A model generated the notes under the pieces. It searched no databases. It worked only from the letters and a program-made list of their open reading frames with translations, and had not been told where the DNA came from. Positions 28,253 through 38,435 of a stretch of 64,000 nt of DNA are shown piece after piece. The number at the start of each line of letters is the position of its first letter. The stretch's first letter is position 1. The DNA comes from Chionoecetes opilio. Taxonomy: Eukaryota; Arthropoda; Malacostraca; Decapoda; Majidae. The position numbers and the translations under genes were made by a program. Location of the stretch: contig JACEEZ010000067.1 in NCBI GenBank assembly GCA_016584305.1, positions 277,501 to 341,500 of the forward strand, given 5' to 3'.

Positions 28253-28655
28253 TGATGAGAGAGGGTGGGGGAGAGGTGGTGGAGTGTGGTGGAAGGGGGA
28301 GAGGGTGGTATGTAGATGGTGGGGAAGGGTGGTATGTAGATGGGGGGGGGGGTGGTATGTAGATGGGGGTGGAAGGGTGGTAGATGGTGGAAGGGTGGAA
28401 TGTATGTAGATGGTGGGGAAGGGGGTATGTAGATGGGGGGGAAGGGGTGGTTGTAGATGGGGGGGAAGGGGTGGTATGTAGATGGGTGGGGAAGGGGTGG
28501 TATGTAGATGGGGGGGAAGGGTTGGTATGTAGATGGGGGGGAAGGGGTGGTATGTAGATGGGGGGGAGGGGTGGTATGTAGATGGGGGGGAAGGGGTGGT
28601 ATGTAGTGGGGGGGGAAGGGGTGGTATGTAGATGGGGGGAAGGGGGTGTATGATG
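28253..28655. repeat. 27-28-bp G-rich minisatellite
   Basis: Units of the type GGTGGTATGTAGATGGGGGGGAAGGG repeat about 14 times, with G-runs of 4-10. The multiple close G-runs on the plus strand would support G-quadruplex formation. Proline-rich frames on the minus strand are products of the repeat. Confidence 0.9.
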
Positions 28656-29767
28656 GTGGGGGTTAGGCGCGGCGGCACGCACGACGGGGACACACACACA
28701 GCAACAGCGGAAGGGAGCAGACAGCGGAAGGGCGAAACACCAAGAAGCGCAACAAGGGGGTAACACAGGGAGGGGCTATTGAAGATTGTGGGAAGGTGTT
28801 AATTTACAAGGGGGAGGTTATTTATATATGGGAGGCGTGAGGGCACTTTTGGGGCGTGCCCTCCCTACACACGCAAGGCTCCCTATTCCACCCACGCTAA
28901 CGCCCACGCCTCCACCTGCGCACCTGCCTCACGTACATGGGGGCAAGGCGAAAGGTAGGGGAATGTTAGGTTGGCTGATTGGGTGGTAGTGGTAAGATGT
29001 AAGGGTTGTATTAATAGAAGTGATGTAAGAAAAATGGGGTAAGGTGGTATTATGTGGATTTACGCCACAACACAACTACTCACACACCAAGCGCCACTCG
29101 CTCCAACACATCACATGTCATTTGGCACTTGATAGTCTAAGTTGCTTTTTTCGGTAATATTCCATATGGCCTATGTTTTTTTTGTTCTTTCTTCGTGACG
29201 ACATGTTAGTGTTTAACCCAGCTCTGAGGCCAGGTGCTGAGGTGTGGACATCGCTGCGAATCTTCTCATTCGTTTGTGTTGTGTGTAGTGGCAATGTTGC
29301 AGTATCCTATGCAAAATCCTACCTTCCACTGTCATGGCTATTAACTAGAGGGGGGGGGGGTTGCTAGCAGGCAGGGTAGGGTGGGAGACGGGTGTGTGTT
29401 GTCCGTTGCGCGTATAGGAAGTCAGGGCTTTGTGGCCGGAAGAGCTGTGTTAATAGTTTCCGGCCAGGTGAACTTTAGTATATAGAGATAGGTGTGTGTG
29501 TGTGTGTGTGTTACAAGGGGAGGGAGGGAGACACAACCACCCTTCCTATCACTACTACAATTATTACCGTTATTATTATTAGTAGTAGTATTGTTATTGT
29601 TATTTTGTAGGAGTAACAACAATACATATCTATTACCACTGCAATAACACATACACACCCTTCCTATCACCACTACTACTACCATTATTATTATTAGTAG
29701 TAGTAGTAGTAGTAGTAATAGTGATATTTTTTAGTACCAACAACAAGACATTTATATCACCACTACA

Positions 29768-29818
<51 letters not shown>

Positions 29819-30237
29819 ACACACACACACGCACGCACGCACACACAACAGGCCATAGGCAGGAATCATAGGAAGTGGCGGTGGTGGTTTATTAATATCA
29901 TAATTTTGTATTGACGTGGTGATGGCCGTCATGGATTCGTAAGCACGCCCCGGCAAGGCAAGGCAAGGCAGCTGTTTGGGAGAGAGCACGCGCGCACGCA
30001 CATGTCTGGACTGTACACCTCTTTTAAATGCGTGAGGTAGAAAGGGGTGGAGGGGCGAGGGTGAGGGCGTGTGAGTGGGGCGCCTCATCGATCAGTGAGT
30101 GGCGTTAGCGGCGGGGACTTTTGACACTTGCCTCTGGTCTACCTCCCGTCTTCCTTCCTTCCTGCCGGTGTTTTCAGCGCGGGGAGGAGGACAGGATTAA
30201 TTTATTATTGTTTTTTGGGACAAGGACAGAGGGAGAG
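28656..30237. other. Intergenic; 118-bp duplication and (AC)n
   Basis: A segment beginning CACCCTTCCTATCACTACTAC at about 29538 recurs at about 29656 (118 bp apart) with TTA/TAG triplet expansions inside each copy. (GT)n at 29491-29510 and (AC)n with a CCA interruption at 29769-29836. A G-run lies at 29351-29360. No gene. Confidence 0.6.
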
Positions 30238-31505
30238 TTGAGTCAGTTGGTTGGTTAGGTAGTTAGTCAGTCATTCAGGTAGTCAGGCAGTCGGTCAGCA
30301 GTCAGTCAGTCAGCAGTCAAATAATCAAGGAGTTGGTTGGTTATTTAATTAGGTAGTCACTCAATCAGTCAGGCAGTCAATTAGTTAGTCACTCAATCAG
30401 TCAGGCAGTCAATTAGTTAGTCACTCAATCAGTCAGGCAGTCAATTAGTTAGTCACTCAGTCAATTAGTTAGTCACTCAGTCAGTCAGGCAGTCAATTAG
30501 TTAGTCACTCAATCAGTCAGGCAGTCAATTAGTTAAGTCACTCAATCAGTCAGGCAGTCAATTAGTTAGTCACTCAATCAGTCAGGCAGTCAATTAGTTA
30601 GTCACTCAGTCAGTCAGGCAGTCAGGCAGTCAATTAGTTAGTCACTCAATCAGTCAGGCAGTCAATTAGTTAGTCACTCAGTCAATTAGTTAGTCACTCA
30701 GTCAGTCAGGCAGTCAATTAGTTAGTCAGTCAGGCAGTCAATTAGTTAGTCACTCAATCAGTCAGGCAGTCAATTAGTTAGTCACTCAATCAGTCAGGCA
30801 GTCAATTAGTTAGTCACTCAATCAGTCAGGCAGTCAATTAGTTAGTCACTCAGTCAGTCAGGCAGTCAATTAGTTAGTCACTCAGTCAGTCAGGCAGTCA
30901 ATTAGTTAGTCACTCAGTCAGTCAGGCAGTCAATTAGTTAGTCACTCAATCAGTCAGGCAGTCAATTAGTTAGTCACTCAATCAGTCAGGCAGTCAATTA
31001 GTTAGTCACTCAGTCAGTCAGGCAGTCAATTAGTTAGCCACTCAATCAGTCAGGCAGTCAATTAGTTAGTCACTCAATCAGTCAGGCAGTCAATTAGTTA
31101 GTCACTCAGTCAGTCAGGCAGTCAATTAGTTAGTCACTCAGTCAGTCAGGCAGTCAATTAGTTAGTCAGTCAGTCAGGCAGTCAATTAGTTAGTCAGTCA
31201 GGCAGTCAATTAGTTAGTCACTCAGTCAATTAGTTAGTCACTCAATCAGTCAGGCAGTCAATTAGTTAGTCAGTCAGTCAGGCAGTCAATTAGTTAGTCA
31301 CTCAGTCAGTCAGGCAGTCAATTAGTTAGTCACTCAGTCAATTAGTTAGTCACTCAATCAGTCAGGCAGTCAATTAGTCAGTCAGGCAGTCAATTAGTTA
31401 AGTCATTCAGTCAGTCAGGCAGTCAATTAGTTAGTCACTCAATCAGTCAGGCAGTCAATTAGTCAGTCAGGCAGTCAATTAGTTAGTTATGCAGTCGGTC
31501 AGTCT
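30238..31505. repeat. 32-bp minisatellite built on GTCA tetramers, about 1.25 kb
   Basis: The main unit is AGTCACTCAATCAGTCAGGCAGTCAATTAGTT (32 bp), itself composed of variants of a TCAG/GTCA tetramer. About 35-40 units are present, with shorter versions missing one or two tetramers (for example GTCACTCAGTCAATTAGTTA). Simple (GTCA)-like sequence at 30240-30340 looks like the ancestral seed. Confidence 0.95.
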
Positions 31506-31858
31506 TAAAATAAAACACGTAGCTTGGTGTTTGAAGGTGGAATGAGTTATAGCCAAGATTGCAGTGGTTTGCGTGGTACTAATGCGCCCCCCCCCCCCCC
31601 CCCCCCCGCCTGCCCCTCTTAAAAGAAACTGGCTACTCATTATCTGCACCACTCCGTCATGTAACAAGGTGTATAATGATGTTAATGACATACACCTGTG
31701 ACTCTTCCTTTTTTTTACCCCAATTTTACTTAACTTTCTATAATGTCTTTTTCTTTCCTATCTTTATATGTTCCCCTTGTTCCGTTCTGCATTCTTAACT
31801 ACTTTTTTGTTAAGATTTTTTTCTACCGGTCTACCTATCTGTCTATACACACACACAC

Positions 31859-31903
<45 letters not shown>

Positions 31904-32419
31904 GCATGACGCACTAGGTATACATTCCTTCCCAGAAATGACCTCCCACTTTTCAACCCCCCCCCCCTTCCCTTCCCTTCCCTTCCCTTCCCTTCCCTTC
32001 CCTTCCCTTCCCTTCCCCTCCCTTCCTATTCCTCCTCTCCTCCTCTCCCCCTCCTCTGTCTCTATCTTTCTAGTCCCCCTTCTTCCTTCCTCCTCAATCC
32101 TTTATTTATGCTGTCTCTTCGTTATTGTCCGTATTCCATTTCTTTCCTTCTAAAATATTCTTCCTCCCTTCCATCTCTGTATTTCCTGCCACTTGTTTCC
32201 CCATGCATCGTCACTGTCATCGTTGTACCATCCCACATTATACTGTCATTCTATCTTTCTTTTCTTTTCTTACTCTACACCATTTCAAGACTTTATTATT
32301 ACTACAACCACCATTACCACCTTCACTAATTATAGTCATCTTTTTCTGTTCCTCTTCTCTTTCTACTAATTCTTCGCACTCGCCCACACACTGCATTATT
32401 TCTTCCCGTGTCCTTGTAA
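31506..32419. other. Intergenic with poly-C, (AC)n and (CCCTT)n
   Basis: Poly-C at 31587-31607, (AC)n at 31851-31902 and (CCCTT)n at about 31968-32020. The rest is pyrimidine-rich single-copy sequence without gene features. Confidence 0.6.
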
Positions 32420-32932
<513 letters not shown>

Positions 32933-32939
32933 TAATAAT

Positions 32940-33016
32940 GAGCTCCAAGCTCGCACTGTGAGGGTGAAAACTGACGATTGCGAGCCAGCTCGCGTGGACA
33001 AGACCATGGATGAATA
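32940..33016 (+). repeat. AC-flanked ~70-bp module, copy 1
   Basis: The sequence GAGGGTGAAAACTGACGATT, then GCGAGCCAGCTCGCGTGGAC and GACCATGGATGAATAACAC, nearly matches 42249-42311. Both copies follow a long (AC)n array and end in a second, short (AC)n array. GCGAGC..GCTCGC inside can form a small hairpin. The ending TGAATNACAC resembles the end of the SINE at 33040-33318, so this may be the 3' part of a related retroposon. Confidence 0.7.
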
Positions 33017-33039
33017 ACACACACACACACACACACAGG

Positions 33040-33316
33040 TACTCCGTGGTGTAAAGGATAGCACGCTCGGTCCACAACCGAGAAGTCCCGGGTTCGATCC
33101 CCGGGCGGAGCGGAAACAAATGGGTTTCCTTAAAACCTGAGCCCCTGTCCACCCAGCAGTGAATGGGTACCGGGTGTTAGCCGGGGTTTGTGACCCGCCT
33201 CCCGGGGTGGTGGCTTCCCCCAACACTAAGCACTAAGGATGAATGATATAAAAATGTTGATATGGAGACGGGGCCACACGAGCATTACTCTGGCCCTGTA
33301 AAATACAACTAGATGA

Positions 33317-33318
<2 letters not shown>
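33040..33318 (+). mobile_element. tRNA-derived SINE with AC tail
   Basis: The head at about 33040-33113 has tRNA-like parts: an A-box-like TGGTGTAAAGGATAGCAC, an anticodon arm (CTCGG / loop TCCACAA / CCGAG at 33066-33082), and a T-arm with a perfect B box GGTTCGATCC at 33091-33100 within CCCGG...CCGGG. Loop position 33 is C where functional tRNAs have T. The head is followed by a body (CTGTCCACCCAGCAGTGAAT at about 33147, then GGTACCGGGTGTTAGCC) and a 3' end GATGAATACACAC leading into (AC)n. Head plus unrelated body plus simple tail is SINE architecture; the body resembles, from memory, SINEs of crustaceans and molluscs. Target duplications are hidden by the AC flanks. Confidence 0.75.
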
Positions 33319-33380
<62 letters not shown>

Positions 33381-33399
33381 ATACACACACACACACACT
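33319..33399. repeat. (AC)n array following the SINE
   Basis: About 80 bp of AC dinucleotides with two ATAC interruptions. It probably grew from the SINE tail. Confidence 0.95.
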
Positions 33400-33435
33400 A
33401 CCTTTCCACAAGTTTTATTCACAATGCCTTGCCGC

Positions 33436-33604
33436 TAACCCCTCCACCCCACTACCACCACCTCCCCCCCTCCACCACCACCTCCCCCCCTCCACCCCAC
33501 TACCACCACCTCCCCCCTCCACCCCCTACCACCACCACCACCCCACTACCACCACCTCCCCCCTCCACCCCACTACCACCACCACCACCACACCACCACC
33601 TCAC
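33436..33604. repeat. CCACCACCT/CCCCCCTCCA simple repeat
   Basis: Variants of CCACCCCACTACCACCACCTCCCCCC repeat about six times with unequal spacing. Confidence 0.85.
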
Positions 33605-33861
33605 TCAACTTCCCTGCTTCCTCACGAGCCAATTTTGTGTTATAATTCCTTTTTATGTGATATTCGTGTCGTGTTCGTGTGCATGTGTCTGTAATGTGTG
33701 TGTGCGTGTGCGCTTGCGTTCATGCAGTGTTAGGAACCTAGTTAATACAAGAGGGTGGAGGAAGAGGGGGGTTAGGTGGTAGATGGGTGTTTTGAGTGGG
33801 TGTAAGAAGGGGGTTTCTAAGAGTAATGGGTATGTAGCGTGTGGTGTACTGGCTACCTGGT

Positions 33862-33899
<38 letters not shown>

Positions 33900-34393
33900 A
33901 CGCACACGCACACACAGCACACGCACACGCACACACACACACACACACACACTGCTGTCGTCCACCTTCCTTCCATGCGTCAATATCTTGGATACCTGCT
34001 TCCCTCCTGCTGACTTGCCTGCTTACCACCCCTTCTTCCCTTGCTTAGTGCTTAACTTGACCTCACTTCCTTTTTTCTGTTCTTGATTCCTTCTCTTCCT
34101 TCTTTGTTTATTTTTGTGTGTTTTTTGTTATATATGTGCATTTGCTTTTTTTTCTATTTCGTCTTCCTATCTTCCTTACTTATTAATTCCCGTCTTCTTT
34201 ACCATTTTTTTGTCATAGTTTTTATCTTAATACTTATTTTTATATATCCTTTATCTCAATTAAACATATTTCCATTCATGCATAGTATTATCGCGTTGTC
34301 TGATTTGCTTCACCTTTTCGCTATCTCCTTTTTTCCGTCGCCTTATAGGTCACACTGAGGTCTATTGAAGGGAAAGAAGGAAAGACATACTAT
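33605..34393. other. Intergenic with (AC)n/(CACACG)n
   Basis: An (AC)n array with CACACG interruptions lies at 33861-33952. The rest is T-rich sequence (34060-34340) without gene features. Confidence 0.6.
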
Positions 34394-34592
34394 AGTCTAT
34401 TCACTTAAGCTGGATTCTTGGGAGCTGCTCGATGCCTACCTGAGTATGTAAGGACGTCGCTGATTGGCTGAGGCTACCAAAATACCACCACCATCACCAC
34501 CCAGCCCGCGCGCATCAGCCAATCAGCGACGTCCTTACATACTCGGGTAGGCATCGAGCAGCTCCCAAGAATCCAGCTTAAGTGAATAGACT
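34394..34592. mobile_element. Fold-back MITE with 78-bp arms
   Basis: The left arm 34394-34471 and right arm 34515-34592 are reverse complements with one mismatch in 78 bp (CCTGAGTATG against CCCGAGTATG), around a 43-bp loop. The arms begin AGTCTATTCACTTAAGCTGG. The outer bases CTAT/CTAG continue the symmetry imperfectly, and TA dinucleotides flank both sides (TA at 34388-34389; TA at 34597-34598), so a TA-target (Tc1/mariner-like) origin is possible but not proven. Non-coding. A single-stranded copy would form a very stable hairpin. Confidence 0.8.
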
Positions 34593-34744
34593 CTAGGTAG
34601 GAAAACATGAATCAGGCGGGCCCTCTCTTATCGTATTTTTTAATTTCTGTATGGTATAAATACCTAGATATAATATTAAAATTGGATTGAATGAGGTTAT
34701 TGAATGGTATGGTAAAGTATACTTTAGACATATATAGTGAGTTA
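34593..34744. other. AT-rich spacer
   Basis: No features recognised between the fold-back element and the 52-bp array. Confidence 0.5.
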
Positions 34745-35171
34745 TTATTCGTAGTTTTTATTGTTATTTATTTATACCTTTAGATATATTTATTATTATT
34801 CGTATTTTTTATTGTTATGTTATTTATACCTTTAGATATATTTATTATTATTCGTATTTTTTATTGTTATGTTATTTATACCTTTAGATATATTTATTAT
34901 TATTCGTATTTTTTATTGTTATGTTATTTATACCTTTAGATATATTTATTATTATTCGTATTTTTTATTGTTATATTATTTATACCTTTAGATATATTTA
35001 TTATTATTCGTATTTTTTATTGTTATGTTATTTATACCTTTAGATATATTTATTATTATTCGTATTTTTTATTGTTATGTTATTTATACCTTTAGATATA
35101 TTTATTATTATTCGTATTTTTATTGTTATATTATTTCTACCTTTAGATATATTTATTATTATTTGTAGTTT
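34745..35171. repeat. 52-bp AT-rich tandem repeat, about eight copies
   Basis: The unit is TATTTATTATTATTCGTATT, then TTTTATTGTTATGTTATTTA and TACCTTTAGATA. CGTATTTTTT recurs at 34801, 34853, 34905 and so on. The last partial unit (ATTATTTGTAGTTT) is interrupted by the transposon that begins at 35172, so the array is older than that insertion. Confidence 0.95.
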
Positions 35172-35918
35172 GGATCACCTGAAGATCCGTCACCCCAGAG
35201 TTTGGCAGGGTGACGGGTCTTCAGGTGGGATATCCTGGGGTGACGGTTCTTAAGGTGGCAACACCTGGGGTGACAGTTCTTCAGGTGGGGTCAAGACCTG
35301 ACCTGACTTCACCTTCCAAGTGAGGTTAGGTCAAATGGGTAAAAGGGAGGAGTCAGGACCCTAGCTCCACTCAGGTAAGAGGACTATATAAAAGTAAGTG
35401 GGCTAAAAAAAATAAAGTCCTAGGAGTCAGTGGAGCCTGGGACGCAATACCTTCCAAACCACAGCGTCCTGCCACTGTTGTGTGATGATTCCACTATAGT
35501 TATTCGGTGGCTTCAACAAAACAGACTTTTAAAGCATGAAGTTAAGTGTGATACTTGTGATAACTGGATGAATTGGACAAAATACTCCAGATCGAAAGAT
35601 GGTTTTCTGTGGAAATGCCAAACAAAAGACTCCCTGAATTATAAATCCAAGAAATAAATTACAGTATTTTGGAATACTGAGTAAAGTATAATGTATTTTG
35701 TATTTTGGAACACTGTATATTACTCTTAATCTTTTCTTTAAACTTTCACAAAAAGATGCATAACACAAAGGGATATATTTGTTATCCTAATTTTATATAT
35801 TACATTCACTGTGGGCTGGGGTGGGGGATATCCTGGGGTGACGGATCTTCAGGTGGGATATCCTGGGGTGACTGATCTTCAGGTGGAAATTCTGGGGTGA
35901 CGGATCTTCAGGTGATCC
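35172..35918 (+). mobile_element. Complete non-autonomous DNA transposon, Merlin/ISXO2-like, 747 bp
   Basis: Terminal inverted repeats are 28 bp and perfect (GGATCACCTGAAGATCCGTC at the left tip), extending to 32 bp with one mismatch. GTAGTTT at 35165-35171 and again at 35919-35925 is a 7-bp direct target duplication. Inside each end are tandem copies of the terminal core in the other orientation (GGTGACGG.TCTTCAGGTGG at 35209-35290 and 35828-35910). A TATA-like TATATAAAA lies at 35385-35393, before a short ORF (separate entry). A second copy is cut by the left window edge. Merlin elements usually make 8-9-bp duplications, so the 7 bp seen here is slightly short; the family assignment rests on the ORF. 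Confidence 0.8.
35430..35657 (+). pseudogene. Remnant of an ISXO2/Merlin-type transposase N-terminal zinc-ribbon domain
   Basis: The frame has 75 codons with no ATG at the start (the first codon shown is GTG; the natural start is unclear). Residues 27-34 (W-L-Q-Q-N-R-L-L), C-D-T-C at 40-43, W-M-N-W at 46-49, and S-R-S-K-D-G-F-L-W-K-C at 53-63 follow the zinc-ribbon pattern of the N-terminal domain in ISXO2-like/Merlin transposases (W-L..G-L-L, C-x2-C, then D-G-x3-W-x-C-x2-C). The fourth cysteine is missing: after W-K-C-Q the sequence loses similarity and stops at 35655. The catalytic DDE domain is absent, so the element cannot mobilise itself and the protein is probably not functional. The family is assigned from motif memory, without a search. 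Confidence 0.6.
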
Positions 35919-35925
35919 GTAGTTT

Positions 35926-37244
35926 TTTTTTGGCTCAACGTCACAGAGAGAGGGAGGGGCAAATCGATGGTGGAAAAACAAAAAAAACAAAAAATTCTGC
36001 GTTATTGCCTTGACATCATCGTAAAATAGATGGTGAAAGTGTTCCAAAGGGGATTAACCAATGAAGTCAGTGGACTGTTATGTAGCACCCCAGCCCTCCT
36101 AGATAGTAGTGGCACATGGAAGGAAGGACAATTCATTCCATTGATAGGAAAGTTGACTTCATATTTCCTATAAAGTTTGGCACCAGCAGGATGACGTTAT
36201 GGCTGCTGAGGACAGAAGGAAAGGAGTGCAAGGCAGGGATGACTGCACGATTTGGTGTGTGTGTGTGTGTGTTACTCGATCCAAAGGCGCTCCATTCGGC
36301 ATTGTCTTATTCAGGAGGCACCATTGTGTTACCCTATGGACGGCGGCCCGTGAGTCAGGCCCGGCGGTGGACCATGTGGATTGCAGCGTCCTGCGTGGCG
36401 GTGGTGGTGGTGGGGTAGCGGTGGTGGTGGGGTAGCGGTGGTGGTGGGGTGGGGTAGTGGTGGTGGTGGTTCCAACAACTCTGTTACCATGGCTACCGAA
36501 TGACAACAAAGGCGGCTTCCCGGGTGGGCGACCCATTTGGTTATTGTCGATAAACTCATTACTACTCCCACTCGCATAACGGACGGCGCCCACACCTGTA
36601 TGAAGGTAGCCCCATGGGTGGGTGAGGCGCCGCCCGTCCTCACACTAATAAGACCCATTCATCGGGCGCCACTCTCATTGGCGGGAACGTTATGAAATTG
36701 GGTGGGTGGGTGGATGTGGAGGTTGAATGTAGGAAAGAAAATGACAAGGAAACAATTTATATATTTGAATTATGGTAATAAAATAACCTTACCTAACCTA
36801 ACTTCACCTTACCATATTTTATAACCTACTAACCCAAATCTATACCCAACCTAACCTAATTTATTTTCTTATTTGCTTTATTATTTCCCATGCTATCTTT
36901 CTTTCCTACATTCGAGTGGAGGGAAGGGTCAGAATATTCCTTGTCTTATAACACACTCCTAGCACACAACCTACAACACCTAAACTACAAACAGTACCTA
37001 GCGAAATAGTGGATAAGATTCTACTCATATTCTTCTTCCCTTTTATTTCTCCAAGTTCTTTACATTATGTTATTTTTCCTTTCTGTTGTTAATTTTTTTC
37101 TTACACCTTTCATTCAAATCATGCAACATTTTCATTAAAGTTTTTCATTGTTTTTAGAGGTAGTAGTAGTAGTAGTAGTAGTAAGTAGTAGTAGTAGTAG
37201 TAAGGAATCCGCCTGTCCTACTTGCCTTACAAACCTTCTCCATG
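35926..37244. other. Intergenic; GGT repeats and CCTAA-like words
   Basis: GGTGGTGGGGTAGC-type repetition lies at 36400-36470. CCTTACCTAACCTAAC-type words at 36785-36870 are the reverse complement of the TTAGG-like sequence at 26.7-27.1 kb. (AGT)n at 37160-37202. No gene. Confidence 0.55.
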
Positions 37245-37451
37245 TTAACCCCTTCACGCCCATATCTTTCCTTTGCTGTATAAATTCGTCTTGTCAGCCA
37301 TAATATTACGAAAAGTAACTTAATATACCAAATTTGCTAGTGGACAAGGATATTAAACAGGCCATATCTATAACATATTGTTATATTCATTAAAATCGTC
37401 TAATGATACCAAATTACAATGGAAAGCACGTTCTGGGCCTCAAGGGGTTAA
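37245..37451 (-). mobile_element. MITE family B, copy 3 (TTAA-bounded, reverse orientation)
   Basis: TTAA at 37245-37248 and 37448-37451. Read on the minus strand it is collinear with 7884-8090 and 18450-18659 (AACCCCTTGAGGCCCAGAAC at its start, GGGCGTGAAGGGGTTAAC at its end). It is non-coding. Confidence 0.8.
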
Positions 37452-37984
37452 GACAGTGTACAGGCAGAAGGCAGGGTATGCATGGCGACGTGGTGTTTGG
37501 CGGGGGGGAGGGGGGGGGTGTAGTACGTGTTGGGAGAGAGTATCGACCGCCATCCTTAGCATTGTTACCTTATTACTGCACGGCTGTCATGACTCTGTTG
37601 CCTGCCGCCCCCGTCTCCCTCCCTTCAACCACCACCACGGCGTCACAACACGACCCATACCTTGGATAAAGATGAGACGTGTCGTAGGTTAGGTAGTAGG
37701 CAAAGCAGGAATACTGATAAGATTAATATATGAAACGTATTCGGCATTTTGTTTGTTTTATATTTTTTTTAATTCTCTAGTAATTTTGTTTTGATTCGAG
37801 TGTTACTTATTTACACAGGAAAGAAGGAAATTATGCTGATTGTGTGTTTTAACGGTTTATTTTCCTCATTAGCATAGCACGTGCTTGAAGGAAAAGTTTA
37901 TATAGATGTTATCGTTTCATGAGTTGTTATATCTACAAGTATGTATGAATGTATCGCTTTGATTTTTAAAGAGGTAGACTGAAT
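37452..37984. other. Intergenic, nothing recognised
   Basis: G-rich stretch at 37498-37520, otherwise unremarkable; AT-rich after 37700. Confidence 0.5.
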
Positions 37985-38435
37985 TTAAAGGAGGCTAGTG
38001 ACTTTAAAGGAGTTAGACTGACTGATAACAGATTATTAAGGAGTTACACAGACAGATAACATATTTTAAAGGAGTTACACTGACATACAACACTTTTAAG
38101 GAGTTAGACTGACTGATAACAGATTATAAGGAGTTACACAGACAGATAACATATTTTAAAGGAGTTACACTGACATATAACACTTTTAAGGAGTTAGACA
38201 GACATATAACATTTTAAAGGAGTTACACTGGCATACAACACTTTAAGGAGTTAGACTGACTGATAACAGGTTATTAAGGAGTTACACAGACAGATAACAT
38301 ATTTTAAAGGAGTTACACTGACATACAACACTTTAAGGAGTTAGACTGACTGATAACAGGTTATTAAGGAGTTACACAGACAGATAACATATTTTAAAGG
38401 AGTTACACTGACATACAACACTTTTAAGGAGTTAG
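37985..38435. repeat. Higher-order tandem repeat, ~90 bp of three ~30-bp subunits
   Basis: Three related subunits alternate: GTTAGACTGACTGATAACAG (A), GTTACACAGACAGATAACAT (B) and GTTACACTGACATACAACAC (C), each followed by TTTTAAAGGA or TATTAAGGA. The A-B-C trimer recurs with a spacing of about 90 bp (A at 38012, 38103, 38250 and 38340). The longer 147-bp interval includes extra subunits. Expansion in blocks of three is higher-order structure of the kind seen in satellite DNA. Confidence 0.85.

Noticed and set aside
30238..31505. CRISPR-like or regulatory repeat array
   Set aside because: Units are directly contiguous without unique spacers and are built of tetramers; a minisatellite in a eukaryotic genome.
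33040..33113. tRNA gene
   Set aside because: A and B boxes and an anticodon arm are present, but T33 is replaced by C, the acceptor stem is imperfect, and an unrelated body plus AC tail follow: SINE head.
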